DNA of 64,000 bases from Streptomyces decoyicus (GCF_019880305.1 NZ_CP082301.1:2790001-2854000), one strand, 5' to 3'. Shown: positions 18,339 through 29,350, numbered from the stretch's first letter. Notes: a model not told the origin generated them from the letters alone. Program-made: numbers and translations.

Positions 18339-18894
18339 CGTTGGGCAGGGTCCCGAATTCGCTGGTGTCGAGTACGACATCGAGCTGGTCCACCGGCACG
18401 GGATCGCCAAATTTATAGATCGACTGCGACCGGTAGTCGGCGTTCTCCCCAGTGCCGGTGGGCCCGGTGAGCAGGACGCAGTGGGCCACGAGGGGATCGA
18501 TGATCAGGTAGAGCGGAAGCCTGCTCGCCGCGTAAATCGAACGCTTGATGACATAGTCATGATCAACGCTGGTCTTGGAGACCACCTCGACCACCATCTT
18601 GATCACCTCAGGCGGCATCATGCGCCCGGAGTCCGGTCCGGTTCCGCGCTCCACCAGCACGAGATCCGGCTGGGGCTCACTGGACTCTTGATGAAGCGCG
18701 ACATCCTGCGTTTGCAGGCGCCGCCACTTCTTCCGCGGAAACTGGTCGAGGACAGCTTCCACGATGTCGTTCTGGACCACGTCCGGCCCCGCCATCATCA
18801 CGATGTTCGCCCGGAGGAGCTCGATCTTGACGCCCTCAGGAACCTCAAGGTTCTCGAAGAGCTCCGTCATCCGGCGTTCATCCACAGCGGTCAT
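18316..18894 (-). CDS. Uma2-family (DUF820) putative endonuclease
   Basis: 192 residues. The Uma2/PD-(D/E)XK fold shows as VKIELLRANIVMMAGPD, EPQPDLVLVERG (the metal-binding Asp), VVEVVSKTSVDHDYVIKRSI (E-x-S region) and YLIIDPLVAHCVLL. The ATG beginning MTAVDERRM has GGAGG 8 bases upstream. These genes are frequent in Streptomyces and cyanobacteria, usually as scattered solitary copies, and no cellular role is established. Codon use is less G+C-rich than its neighbours (for example AAATTTATA near 18410), which suggests later acquisition. It overlaps the DUF3097 gene tail to tail. Confidence 0.85.
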   Translation of the reverse strand: MTAVDERRMTELFENLEVPEGVKIELLRANIVMMAGPDVVQNDIVEAVLDQFPRKKWRRLQTQDVALHQESSEPQPDLVLVERGTGPDSGRMMPPEVIKMVVEVVSKTSVDHDYVIKRSIYAASRLPLYLIIDPLVAHCVLLTGPTGTGENADYRSQSIYKFGDPVPVDQLDVVLDTSEFGTLPNVRPHRRP

Positions 18895-19003
18895 CTCCGT
18901 GGCCTCCGTTTCCCGTCGCCGTGTATACGGCACAGGCTAGGAACAGCCTAGGCGGGGCCGCAGGCCCGTCGCATCGGTTCACTCGTTCGAGGACAGTACG
19001 TTC

Positions 19004-20236
19004 TCAGTCCACCAGATCCCGCACCACCGCGTCCGCCAGCAGCCGTCCCCGGAGCGTCAGCACGGCCCGCCCCGCCTCGTACGGACCGGCCTCCAGCAGG
19101 CCGTCGGCCAGCGCACGGGCCGCCGCCCGCGCCCCCGCCGGCGCGAGGATGTCCAGCGGGCAGCCGTCCGAGAGCCGCAGCTCCAGGAGGATGCGTTCGA
19201 CGCGGCGGTCCTCGTCCGAGAGGATCTCGCGGCCGGCGCCCGGGGAGCGGCCTTCAGTGAGGGCCTGGGCGTAGGCGCCGGGGTGTTTGACGTTCCACCA
19301 GCGGACGCCGCCGACGTGGCTGTGGGCACCGGGGCCCGCGCCCCACCAGTCGGCGCCGGTCCAGTAGAGCTCGTTGTGGCGGCAGCGGGCGGCGTCGGTG
19401 GTGGCCCAGTTCGAGACCTCGTACCAGGTGAAACCGGCCGCGGCGAGGCGTTCGTCGGCGATGAGGTAGCGGTCGGCGTGGGTGTCGTCGTCGGTCATCG
19501 GGACCTCGCCGCGGCGGATCCGTCGGGCCAGCTGGGTGCCCTCCTCGACGATCAGGGCGTAGGCCGAGACGTGGTCGGGGCCGGCGCCGAGCGCAGCGTC
19601 GAGGGAGGCGCGCCAGTCGTCGTCGGTCTCGCCCGGGGTGCCGTAGATCAGATCGAGGTTGACGTGCTCGAAACCGGCCGCGCGGGCCTCGGCGACACAG
19701 GCCTCGGGGCGGCCCGGGGTGTGCGTACGGTCGAGGATCTTCAGGACGTGCTGCCGGGCGCTCTGCATACCGAAGGAGACCCGGTTGAAGCCGCCCGCGC
19801 GCAGCTCGTCGAGGTAGCGGGGGTCGACGGACTCCGGGTTGGCCTCGGTGGTGATCTCGGCACCGGGCGCGAGACCGAACTCCTCGCGGATGGCCGCGAG
19901 CATCCGGCCGAGATCGGCGGCGGGCAGCAGGGTCGGGGTGCCGCCGCCGACGAAGACCGTCTCCACCGGGCGCGGGTCGTCGCCCAGCACCTTGCGGGCC
20001 AGCCGGATCTCGTCGACGACGGTGTCCGCGTAGTTGTCGCGGGAGGCCAGGGCGCCCCCGGAGCCGCGCAGCTCGCTCGCGGTGTACGTGTTGAAGTCGC
20101 AGTAGCCGCAGCGGGTCGCGCAGTACGGCACATGCAGATAGAAGCCGAGGGGCCGGCCGGCGGCACCCGCCGGGGTATGACCGGGCAGCGCCCCGTCCTC
20201 GGGCATCGGCTCACCATCAGGCAGTGCGGAAGGCAT
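19004..20236 (-). CDS. hemW: Heme chaperone HemW (radical SAM, HemN-like)
   Basis: 410 residues. The radical-SAM cluster motif is CATRCGYC (Cys39, Cys43, Cys46), followed by VETVFVGGGTPTLL, EITTEANPESVDP, NRVSFGMQS and NLDLIYGTPGET. It lacks the extra residues of true coproporphyrinogen dehydrogenase and matches HemW, which holds heme and transfers it to apo-proteins. The ATG giving MPSALPDGEP is used; another ATG three codons upstream is open. In actinobacteria hemW lies close to hrcA-dnaJ, as here. Confidence 0.93.
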   Translation of the reverse strand: MPSALPDGEPMPEDGALPGHTPAGAAGRPLGFYLHVPYCATRCGYCDFNTYTASELRGSGGALASRDNYADTVVDEIRLARKVLGDDPRPVETVFVGGGTPTLLPAADLGRMLAAIREEFGLAPGAEITTEANPESVDPRYLDELRAGGFNRVSFGMQSARQHVLKILDRTHTPGRPEACVAEARAAGFEHVNLDLIYGTPGETDDDWRASLDAALGAGPDHVSAYALIVEEGTQLARRIRRGEVPMTDDDTHADRYLIADERLAAAGFTWYEVSNWATTDAARCRHNELYWTGADWWGAGPGAHSHVGGVRWWNVKHPGAYAQALTEGRSPGAGREILSDEDRRVERILLELRLSDGCPLDILAPAGARAAARALADGLLEAGPYEAGRAVLTLRGRLLADAVVRDLVD

Positions 20237-20288
20237 GGGAACCATTGTCCGTCATGGCGGGGCGGTGCCGGTCCGGCGCCGGTGTGCC

Positions 20289-22397
20289 CTAGGGCACCCC
20301 GTGCCCCGCCGCCTGGAGGACCAGCAGGGCGAGGTCGTCGTCGGGCGGGATCGGGCCGAAGGCGTGGACGGTGTTGCGGATGTGGTCGGCGAGGGCGGTG
20401 GCGCCCAGGCCGACGCCCGAGGCCAGGGCGGTGGCCAGACCGTCCTCGTCGTCGAAGAGCCGCCGCCCCGAGCGCCGCTCGGTCACCCCGTCGGTGACGC
20501 ACAGAAGCGTTTCCCCCGGGCAGAGGTCGAACGATTCGCTGACGTACGCCGCGTCCTCGACCACCCCCAGCAGCATCTGCGGCGCCGCGACGACCCGGAC
20601 CGTGCCGTCCGCGCCCAGCACCAGCGGCAGCGGATGGCCGGCGCTGGCGAGGGTGCAGCGTGCGCCCCCGGAGCCGCCGGGGTACGGGACGATCTCGCCG
20701 TAGAGCAGGGACAGGAAACGGGCCTGTTCGCCCTCCTCGCGGATCTCGACCGGCGCCTCCGCCCCGGCGCCGGCCGCCGCCACCGCCGCCGCGACCGCCG
20801 CCACCGAGTCCGCAGCCTCCCGCGCCATGGTCTTGTTGAGCCGGTCGAGCACCGCGGCCACCCCGAAGCCGTCGCGGGCCAGCAGCCGCAGCACCGGACG
20901 GGCCAGCCCGGTCACCGCGGCCGCCTCGGGGCCGCTGCCGCAGACATCGCCGAGGGCGAAGCACCAGCGGCCGTCCCCGGCGTCGAAGAGGTCCCAGAAG
21001 TCGCCGCCCGCCCAGGCACCCTCCCGCGGTTCGTAGACCACCGCCGACTCCACGCCGGGCACCTGCGCCCGCCCCCGCGGCAGCAGACGGCGCTGGAGGA
21101 CCTGGCTGATGCGCTCCTGGCGGCTGTAGGCGCGGGCGGTGGCCACCGCGCGGGCGACCCGGCGGCCCAGGTCCTCGATCAGACCGACCACCTCGTCGGG
21201 GAAGCGCGGCAGGCCGCCCCGGCCGAGCAGGAGGGTGCCGAAGCGGCGGCCGCCGGCGACCAGGGGGCAGGCCAGTGCGGCGCCGCCCGGCCCGTAGCCG
21301 CTCGGTTCGTACGGCCAGGGCCAGGGGACCGCGCCGGGCGCCCCGTTGGGCGAGCCGCTGCCCGGGAGCTCCGGGGGCTGCTTCTCCAGCGCCGTGCGCA
21401 GCGCGTCGATCCGGCTCTCGCAGGTGTGCCAGACGCGGGCGAGCCGCTGTTCCTCGCCGTCCGCCGCGATGCCCCGGCCGGGCGCGCCGGCGTCGCCGTC
21501 GTAGAGCCACACCGCGCACCATTCGGCGAGCCGCGGCACGATCAACTGGGCGGCGAGCGCGGCCACCTGATCGGCGTCGAGCTGGCCGGAGAGCAGGTCG
21601 GAGGCTTCGGCGAGGAAGGAGAGGGCGCCGTTGGCGGCCCGGTCGGCCTCGTGTTCCGGCCGGGCGGACCGGCGCGGCGCCGGGGCGAGGAGTTCGGCGG
21701 CCCGCAGTCCGCGCTGGAGCAGCTGGTCGTCGAAGGCGAGCTCCGGCTCGGGCCCGGCGCCGTCCCGGGCTCCCACGGGCAGCCGGAACCAGACGGTCTT
21801 CATGGCCCGGCGGTAGGTGACGCCCCAGGACTCGGCGACCGCGCTGATCAGCTGGAGCCCGTGGCCGCCGTTCTCGGATGCGGCGCTGTCCTCGTGGGCG
21901 CGGACCGGCTGGGTGGGGTGATGGTCGGACACCTCGACGAGCAGGCCGGGGCCGGGTACGGCGTCGAGGCCGGCGCCGGGGACGGCGGGGGCGTCCCCGT
22001 ACGGCGCCGGGCAGGGCTCGCCGCTCCGGCTTCCGTAGGCCTCCGCGCCCGGTTCCCGTTCCGGCTCCAGCCGGCAGCGCAGCTCGACGGTGGTGCCCGC
22101 ATGCACCACCGCGTTCGTCACCAACTCGCTGACCAGCAGCACCGCTTCGTCCGCGAGCCGGCCGGCCAGCCGCTCCGCGCCGGGCAGCCGCTGGTCCGCC
22201 CAGTCGGCGAACGCGCCGCGGACGAACCGGCGGGCGGCGGCAGCGGCCTGCGGATCACCGGGCAGGCTGGCCCACCGGGAACGGGCCGCGGCCCCGTCGG
22301 CAGGCCCGGCCGAGGGTCCGCCACGGGCCCCTACCGCCCTCGTCCCGCGCGTCGCCGTGACGTCGTCGTCCCGTGGAGACGAAGTTGTCGTCCGCAT
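20289..22397 (-). CDS. PP2C-type (SpoIIE) phosphatase with RsbW-like ATPase and GAF domains
   Basis: 702 residues. An RsbW-like HATPase domain comes first (LVSELVTNAVVHAG at about 88-101, then LLVEVSDHHPTQP and NGGHGLQLISAVAE), next a GAF-like sensor (about 270-440), then a SpoIIE/PP2C phosphatase (AVVYEPREGAWAGGDFWDLF, FALGDVCGSGPEAA, LLCVTDGVTE, DDDLALLVLQ) with the metal-binding aspartates present. Such proteins dephosphorylate anti-anti-sigma factors; here kinase-like and phosphatase parts are fused in one chain. GGGAG precedes the ATG. It follows fadD after 287 bases and precedes hemW. The sigma-factor partner is not in the window. Confidence 0.92.
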   Translation of the reverse strand: MRTTTSSPRDDDVTATRGTRAVGARGGPSAGPADGAAARSRWASLPGDPQAAAAARRFVRGAFADWADQRLPGAERLAGRLADEAVLLVSELVTNAVVHAGTTVELRCRLEPEREPGAEAYGSRSGEPCPAPYGDAPAVPGAGLDAVPGPGLLVEVSDHHPTQPVRAHEDSAASENGGHGLQLISAVAESWGVTYRRAMKTVWFRLPVGARDGAGPEPELAFDDQLLQRGLRAAELLAPAPRRSARPEHEADRAANGALSFLAEASDLLSGQLDADQVAALAAQLIVPRLAEWCAVWLYDGDAGAPGRGIAADGEEQRLARVWHTCESRIDALRTALEKQPPELPGSGSPNGAPGAVPWPWPYEPSGYGPGGAALACPLVAGGRRFGTLLLGRGGLPRFPDEVVGLIEDLGRRVARAVATARAYSRQERISQVLQRRLLPRGRAQVPGVESAVVYEPREGAWAGGDFWDLFDAGDGRWCFALGDVCGSGPEAAAVTGLARPVLRLLARDGFGVAAVLDRLNKTMAREAADSVAAVAAAVAAAGAGAEAPVEIREEGEQARFLSLLYGEIVPYPGGSGGARCTLASAGHPLPLVLGADGTVRVVAAPQMLLGVVEDAAYVSESFDLCPGETLLCVTDGVTERRSGRRLFDDEDGLATALASGVGLGATALADHIRNTVHAFGPIPPDDDLALLVLQAAGHGVP

Positions 22398-22567
22398 TGA
22401 GCAACTCCCGAGCAGCTCCGCTACAGCGCCGGATGCGCCAACGACAGAGTGACAGAACGAGCGCAGACATAAGCACTGAGTCACAGAAGTCGGTGGTCAC
22501 AGCGGCCAATTCGGCTGACGCGCCGCGGGAGTTGGCCGGCGCGTACGCAGGGGCGCCCGGGGAACCT

Positions 22568-22624
22568 GTACGGACAACTTCAGCGGCGGCCGTGGTTCCC
22601 GCCGGCCGCCGACTTCACCCGTAC
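22568..22624 (-). terminator. Two-stem hairpin downstream of the acyl-CoA ligase gene
   Basis: An inner perfect 8-bp stem CGGCGGCC (22584-22591) with GGCCGCCG (22604-22611) is enclosed by GTACGG (22568-22573) pairing with CCGTAC (22619-22624). It lies 61 bases after the stop. There is no U-tract, so terminator function is inferred. Confidence 0.45.
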
Positions 22625-22684
22625 GGGCGCGGCGCCACGGGGCGCGCCGACCCGGCCCGCCCCTGCCTCGCCGCGCCCCCGCGA

Positions 22685-24610
<1,926 letters not shown>

Positions 24611-24638
24611 GGCGTCCTCCGGGGCCCGCTTCGTTGCT

Positions 24639-24656
24639 GGTGACTCGCGAGTAACC
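24639..24656 (-). promoter_or_regulatory. Candidate operator 1 of the acyl-CoA ligase gene
   Basis: GGTGACTCG and CGAGTAACC form an 18-bp palindrome with 8 of 9 pairs matched; the central 10 bases ACTCGCGAGT are perfect. It ends 29 bases upstream of the GTG start, where a dimeric TetR-type repressor would block transcription. Confidence 0.5.
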
Positions 24657-24712
24657 TTTGAGCAGTGATCAGACTAGAGCGCGCGGCGCCGACGCGTAAG
24701 GGGCTACGACCC

Positions 24713-24734
24713 ACTGGTTCACGATGTGACCAGT
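24713..24734 (-). promoter_or_regulatory. Candidate operator 2 of the acyl-CoA ligase gene
   Basis: ACTGGTTCAC-GAT-GTGACCAGT is an inverted repeat with one unpaired base in the left arm, about 103-124 bases upstream of the start. The 24611-25057 gap also holds the lepA terminator and otherwise shows no gene. Confidence 0.4.
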
Positions 24735-24883
24735 GCGATAGGTGTACGTAGCACCCGCAACGCCCGATAGTGCGCCTCGCCCGTCACCCGCACCGGGCCG
24801 TTTCCAGGTGGGGCGGATCACACCACCCGCCACCACCCGGGCGCCGCGCCCCGCATTCGCGCCGGCGAACAGGGAAAAGCCGA

Positions 24884-24920
24884 CAGGGCGCCGGCCCCCT
24901 CCACGGGGACCGGCGCCCTG
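24884..24920 (-). terminator. Intrinsic terminator of lepA
   Basis: CAGGGCGCCGG and CCGGCGCCCTG form a perfect 11-bp stem with four more inner C-G pairs possible. Read leftward it is followed by TCGGCTTTT, giving a short U-tract. It lies 138 bases after the lepA stop. Confidence 0.8.
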
Positions 24921-25057
24921 TTTCACTGCTTTACAACCGCTCCATCCGGCGACCACCACTCCACTTCGTCGCCTCACGACGTCGCCGCCTCACGGCTTCG
25001 TCATCTCGCGGCTTCGTCATCTCGTGGGCCGTACGTGCGGCTGACGCGGGCGGCGCG

Positions 25058-26932
25058 CTACTTCTTCGACTTCGCGTCGCCGTCGGAGTCCGAGGACAGC
25101 ACCGCGATGAAGGCCTCCTGCGGGACCTCCACGCTGCCGACCATCTTCATCCGCTTCTTGCCTTCCTTCTGCTTCTCCAGCAGCTTCCGCTTACGGGAGA
25201 TGTCACCGCCGTAGCACTTGGCGAGGACGTCCTTGCGGATGGCGCGGACCGTCTCACGGGCGATGACCCGGGCGCCGATGGCGGCCTGGATCGGCACCTC
25301 GAAGCTCTGCCGCGGAATCAGCTCCCGCAGCTTGGCGACCAGCCGGACACCGTAGGCGTACGCCTTGTCCTTGTGGCAGATCGCGGAGAACGCGTCGACC
25401 TTGTCGCCGTGCAGCAGGATGTCGACCTTCACCAGGTCGGCGGCCTGCTCACCGGTGGGCTCGTAGTCCAGCGAGGCGTAGCCACGGGTCTTGGACTTGA
25501 GCTGGTCGAAGAAGTCGAAGACGACCTCGGCGAGCGGGAGGGTGTAGCGGATCTCGACGCGGTCCTCGGAGAGGTAGTCCATGCCGAGGAGGTTGCCGCG
25601 GCGGTTCTGGCACAGCTCCATGATCGCGCCGATGAACTCGCTGGGCGCCAGGATCGTGGCCCGTACGACCGGCTCGTGCACCTTGTCGATCTTGCCCGTC
25701 GGGAACTCGCTCGGGTTGGTGACCTCGTGCTCGGTCCCGTCCTCCATGTCGACGCGGTAGACCACGTTCGGCGCGGTCGCGATCAGTTCGAGGCCGAACT
25801 CGCGCTCCAGGCGCTCGCGGATGACCTCCAGGTGCAACAGGCCCAGGAAGCCGACGCGGAAGCCGAAGCCCAGGGCCGCGGAGGTCTCCGGTTCGTAGAC
25901 CAGCGCGGCGTCGTTGAGCTGAAGCTTGTCCAGCGCGTCGCGGAGCTCCGGGTAGTCCGAGCCGTCCAGGGGATACAGGCCCGAGAACACCATCGGCTTG
26001 GGGTCCTTGTAGCCGCCGAGCGCCTCCTCGGCACCCTTGTTGAGCTGGGTGATCGTGTCACCCACCTTGGACTGCCGGACATCCTTCACACCGGTGATCA
26101 GGTAGCCCACCTCACCGACGGACAGGCCGTCGGACGCCTTCATCTCCGGAGAGTTCGTGCCGATCTCCAGGAGCTCGTGCGCGGCGCCGGTCGACATCAT
26201 CCTGATGCGCTCGCGCTTGCGGAGCGTGCCGTCGACGACCTTCACGTAGGTCACGACACCGCGGTAGGCGTCGTAGACCGAGTCGAAGATCATCGCGCGG
26301 GCGGGGGCGTCCTTGACGCCGACCGGGGCCGGCACCTCGCGGACGACCTTGTCCAGCAGCTCGGGCACGCCGACACCGGTCTTGGCGGAGACCCGCAGGA
26401 CGTCCTCCGGCTCGCAGCCGACCAGATTGGCCAGCTCTGCGGCGAACTTCTCGGGCTGGGCGGCCGGCAGATCGATCTTGTTGAGGACGGGGATGATCGT
26501 GAGCTCGTGCTCCATCGCCAGGTAGAGGTTGGCGAGGGTCTGGGCCTCGATCCCCTGAGCGGCGTCGACGAGGAGGATGCAGCCCTCGCACGCGGCGAGC
26601 GAGCGGGAGACCTCGTAGGTGAAGTCGACGTGGCCCGGGGTGTCGATCATGTTGAGGATGTGGGTCGTGCCACTCCCCTCTTCACCCTCGGTGGGGTCCC
26701 AGGGCAGACGGACCGCCTGGGACTTGATCGTGATGCCGCGCTCGCGCTCGATGTCCATGCGGTCGAGGTACTGCGCGCGCATCTGCCGCGAGTCGACGAC
26801 ACCGGTGAGCTGGAGCATCCGGTCGGCGAGCGTCGACTTGCCGTGGTCGATGTGCGCGATGATGCAGAAGTTACGGAGGAGGGCCGGATCGGTACGGCTC
26901 GGCTCCGGCACGTTCGTAGGGGTCGCGGGCAC
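25058..26932 (-). CDS. lepA: Elongation factor 4 (LepA)
   Basis: 624 residues. The GTPase motifs are AHIDHGKST (26-34), DTPGHVDF, and NKID; the [20 protein letters not shown] segment (switch I region) and the C-terminal [20 protein letters not shown] are diagnostic of LepA. It acts on stalled or initiating ribosomes at the membrane-cytosol boundary. A GTG start is used. It is divergent from rpsT across a 495-base G-rich gap, an arrangement common in actinobacteria. Confidence 0.97.
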   Translation of the reverse strand: MPATPTNVPEPSRTDPALLRNFCIIAHIDHGKSTLADRMLQLTGVVDSRQMRAQYLDRMDIERERGITIKSQAVRLPWDPTEGEEGSGTTHILNMIDTPGHVDFTYEVSRSLAACEGCILLVDAAQGIEAQTLANLYLAMEHELTIIPVLNKIDLPAAQPEKFAAELANLVGCEPEDVLRVSAKTGVGVPELLDKVVREVPAPVGVKDAPARAMIFDSVYDAYRGVVTYVKVVDGTLRKRERIRMMSTGAAHELLEIGTNSPEMKASDGLSVGEVGYLITGVKDVRQSKVGDTITQLNKGAEEALGGYKDPKPMVFSGLYPLDGSDYPELRDALDKLQLNDAALVYEPETSAALGFGFRVGFLGLLHLEVIRERLEREFGLELIATAPNVVYRVDMEDGTEHEVTNPSEFPTGKIDKVHEPVVRATILAPSEFIGAIMELCQNRRGNLLGMDYLSEDRVEIRYTLPLAEVVFDFFDQLKSKTRGYASLDYEPTGEQAADLVKVDILLHGDKVDAFSAICHKDKAYAYGVRLVAKLRELIPRQSFEVPIQAAIGARVIARETVRAIRKDVLAKCYGGDISRKRKLLEKQKEGKKRMKMVGSVEVPQEAFIAVLSSDSDGDAKSKK

Positions 26933-27229
26933 GCAGGGTCCATTCAGTGAACGCGGGTAGGCGGGACTCGGGTATGTGACGTCTCCCCCATCGTCCCATG
27001 AGCGAGGGGCTCGGTCCGGTTTGGGCGGGGCGAGGTGGGGTCCGGGGGCTTCGGACGGGGTGCGGGCGGGGTGCGGGCGGGGTGTTTCGGGGCGGGGGCG
27101 CGTGGGCGGTTCCGGCGGGCGGACGGCTCGGGGAGTGTGGCGGGGCTGGCGTGGGGAGCGCGGGGACTCGGCGGGGACGGGTCGGGGGGTCGGTGGGCAT
27201 GTCGGCGGCCGTGGGTGGGGCGCCCGGGG

Positions 27230-27312
27230 CCGGGGCGGGCTGCCGGGCGGTGGGGAGGTCGTACGACCGTGGGGGCATGGCTCGGGCCCGGGGCGGGCTG
27301 CCGGGCGGTGGG
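27230..27312. repeat. 25-bp direct repeat flanking a palindrome
   Basis: The copies 27230-27254 and 27288-27312 both begin CCGGGGCGGGCTGCCGGG and end CGGTGGG, and are identical. They are 58 bases apart, start to start, with GGTCGTACGACC in the middle. Confidence 0.75.
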
Positions 27313-27323
27313 TCCGGTCCGGT

Positions 27324-27353
27324 TTGGGGGGCCGTAGACCCTGCTGGTAGCCT
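27324..27353 (+). promoter_or_regulatory. Promoter of rpsT
   Basis: TTGGGG (27324-27329) and TAGCCT (27348-27353) are separated by 18 bases, a good match to the main vegetative sigma-factor promoter, about 74 bases before the rpsT start. Confidence 0.55.
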
Positions 27354-27427
27354 GGTCCACTGCGCTTCGTGCCCTCTCACGTACGAGGCGCCACTCGAAA
27401 CTCCAACGAACCTGAAAAGGCTCTTTC

Positions 27428-27694
27428 GTGGCGAACATCAAGTCCCAGATGAAGCGGATCAAGACCAACGAGAAGGCTCGTCAGCGCAACAAGGCTGTCA
27501 AGTCCACTCTCAAGACCGCGATCCGTCGCACCCGCGAGGCCGTGGAGGCCGGTGACCTTCAGAAGGCCACCACCGCCCAGGCCGCCGCTGCCAAGACGCT
27601 CGACAAGGCCGTCAGCAAGGGTGTCATCCACAAGAACGCCGCCGCCAACAAGAAGTCGGCGCTGGCGAAGAAGGTCGCGTCCCTCAAGGGCTGA
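27428..27694 (+). CDS. rpsT: 30S ribosomal protein S20
   Basis: 88 residues, the usual length. [20 protein letters not shown] and [15 protein letters not shown] are the conserved S20 N-terminal helix that binds 16S rRNA. A GTG start is used, preceded by AAAAGG 8-9 bases upstream. It is monocistronic: a hairpin follows at 27707-27738 and a strong terminator at 27910-27952. Confidence 0.98.
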   Translation: MANIKSQMKRIKTNEKARQRNKAVKSTLKTAIRRTREAVEAGDLQKATTAQAAAAKTLDKAVSKGVIHKNAAANKKSALAKKVASLKG

Positions 27695-27706
27695 CCTTCC
27701 TTCCGG

Positions 27707-27738
27707 AGAAGATCGTCGGCCGGTTCAGGCCTGATCTT
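27707..27738 (+). terminator. Hairpin just after rpsT
   Basis: GAAGATC pairs with GATCTTC, with an inner GGCC/GGCC pairing. It starts 13 bases after the stop and has no U-tract, so it may stabilise the mRNA 3' end rather than terminate. Confidence 0.55.
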
Positions 27739-27909
27739 CGTCCATCGCAACACCTGTAGCACTCCTGTCGGCAGGGACTCAGCGGCCCCTCTCTCCGCTC
27801 CTTGACCGATGCACCACCGCGCCGCACACGGCCTGCGTTCGCCACGCGGGTGCGGCGCAACCGGCTCACTCGGCGTACACCGCCGACCAAGCCGCAACAG
27901 CTTGATACG

Positions 27910-27952
27910 AAGACCCCGCCTCGCCCCTTCCCCAGGGGCAAGGCGGGGTCTT
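27910..27952 (+). terminator. Strong intrinsic terminator downstream of rpsT
   Basis: AAGACCCCGCCT-C-GCCCC pairs with GGGGC-A-AGGCGGGGTCTT (one mismatch), a 17-pair stem with loop TTCCCCA, followed by TTTTGTTTGG. It lies 215 bases after rpsT; the intervening DNA has no convincing gene, so either the rpsT message is long or a small RNA ends here. Confidence 0.88.
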
Positions 27953-28178
27953 TTGTTTGGTTTTTCGGCGTTACGGCCTTTTACCGCCGGGGCTTTTGTT
28001 GGGTTCTTCGCCGGGGGCGGCATTGTTGCGTGGGGCTTTTGTCGCGGGGTGTTGCGAGGGCTTTTGCATGGGGCCTTTGTTGTGAGCCCTGTGGGGGCAT
28101 CTGGCGGTTGGATGTTGGTGGAGAGATGTTGGTGGGGATTGTTGGCAGGGAGGTTGGCGGGGTCTTGTTGCGGAGCTC

Positions 28179-28274
28179 TGTTGTAGGGACCCCGCTGTCG
28201 GGCCGTTGTTAGTTGCAGGGACCCGGCTGTCGGGCCGTTGTTAGTTGCAGGGACCCGGCTGTCGGGCCGTTGTT
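28179..28274. repeat. Three 32-bp tandem repeats, each with a small hairpin
   Basis: Units occupy 28179-28210, 28211-28242 and 28243-28274. The last two are identical and the first differs at three positions. Each contains GGACCCG-GCTGT-CGGGCC, able to form a stem-loop with a bulged A. They end 146 bases before the -10 of the next gene. The preceding 27953-28178 is G/T-rich with several GGGCTTTTG copies and no gene. Confidence 0.8.
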
Positions 28275-28420
28275 TTGGGGCACGTGATATCGGGGGCTCG
28301 TAATGGGGCGTGACGGACTCGGTTTGCGTACGGGTGGGGCGGTGCGGGCGCGGCTTGGGAAGCCAGGCCGTGGGGGAAATTCCGGGCCGCAGATCCGGGT
28401 TCGCTTTCGGCGGGTTCCGC

Positions 28421-28426
28421 TACGCT
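28421..28426 (+). promoter_or_regulatory. Leaderless-type -10 element for the gene at 28433
   Basis: TACGCT is followed by six bases (GCCGCC) and the ATG, with no ribosome-binding site. Confidence 0.5.
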
Positions 28427-28432
28427 GCCGCC

Positions 28433-29350
28433 ATGTCTATTTCGGGGGATCAGAACAATCCGTACGGCCCGCCGCAGCCCAATCCGTACGGCCAGGTGCC
28501 CGCAGCCCAGAATCCGGTGCCCGCACAGCAGAATCCGTACGCACAACAGGCCATGCCACAGGGGCCGGGCGCCGGATACGGCTATCCGACACCCGGCGTA
28601 CCCGCTCCGCCCGTAGGGGCACCCGTCGGCGCACCCGGAGCGTCCCCCGGTGGCGCGGGCCGTGGAATGTCCGGCTGGCTCTGGGCGATCGGCGGGGCGG
28701 TCGCCGCGTCCGCGATCTGGGGGTCCGTGCTGTTCGCCACCGAGGGCTTCTCCTCCGAGCCCACGCCCGATCTCGCGGGCTACGCCTACACCGGTGATCT
28801 GTGTGCGGACACCTCGCTGACCCCCTTCCAGGACGCCCACTTCAAGACCAAGGCGAACACCGGAACGGCCTCGAAGGACGCCAACCCGCAGCACAGCGGC
28901 ACCCAGCTCGAAACCCTGGACACGATGACGTGCAACGTCTCGTTCGAGCAGGAGAACGCAGGCAGCTCCGCCTACTCCTCGACCTGGCTCTACAACACCG
29001 CCACGCTGCACCGGGGGTCCGACCCGGCGCCGGAGTTCGCCGACGGCTACCGCTCGTACGAGAAGCAGGACGCCTCGGTCGGCTACCGGGTCGAGGCCGT
29101 GGCGGGACTCGGCGACGAGGCCTACCTGGTGACCCGGAAGGACGAGGGCGGCACGAGCAACAGCTCATATGTGATCCTCGGCGTCCGGGACGGCTGGATG
29201 ACGTACCAGTCGACGTGGTCGAGCTATGCGTCGAGCAGCAGCAGCGGTAGCGACAGCGGCAAGCAGCCGACGGCCACCGAAGTGGCCACGATGCTGAAGA
29301 CCAGCGCGACGGAGACGCTCAAGCGACTCCAGAACTCGCGGTCTCGGTGA
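28433..29350 (+). CDS. Single-pass membrane protein, unknown function
   Basis: 305 residues that I cannot assign to a named family. The first 80 residues are Pro/Gln/Tyr-rich with NPYG- and QNPY-type repeats and are probably cytoplasmic. A single helix follows (WLWAIGGAVAASAIWGSVLF, about residues 83-102), and the remaining 200 residues are likely outside the cell, with two cysteines (GDLCADTSL and TMTCNVSFEQ) that could form a disulfide, and a Ser-rich YASSSSSGSDSG stretch near the end. Such proteins are common in Streptomyces. The ATG beginning MSISGDQNN fits a leaderless -10 box. It is surrounded by repeat-filled gaps on both sides. Confidence 0.8.
   Translation: MSISGDQNNPYGPPQPNPYGQVPAAQNPVPAQQNPYAQQAMPQGPGAGYGYPTPGVPAPPVGAPVGAPGASPGGAGRGMSGWLWAIGGAVAASAIWGSVLFATEGFSSEPTPDLAGYAYTGDLCADTSLTPFQDAHFKTKANTGTASKDANPQHSGTQLETLDTMTCNVSFEQENAGSSAYSSTWLYNTATLHRGSDPAPEFADGYRSYEKQDASVGYRVEAVAGLGDEAYLVTRKDEGGTSNSSYVILGVRDGWMTYQSTWSSYASSSSSGSDSGKQPTATEVATMLKTSATETLKRLQNSRSR

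Larger units (their letters stand above)
26933..27427. other. G-rich divergent intergenic region between lepA and rpsT
   Basis: From about 27000 to 27320 the + strand is extremely G-rich, with many runs of three to six G, so quadruplex formation is possible. A perfect 25-bp direct repeat occurs at 27230-27254 and 27288-27312 with the 12-bp palindrome GGTCGTACGACC (27257-27268) between the copies. No protein-coding gene with homology is seen. Confidence 0.6.

Noticed and set aside
27802..28212. An open frame of 136 codons across the rpsT terminator
   Set aside because: It runs through a strong intrinsic terminator and G/T-rich repeats, has no ribosome site and encodes a Trp/Cys/Arg-rich sequence without any recognisable domain.
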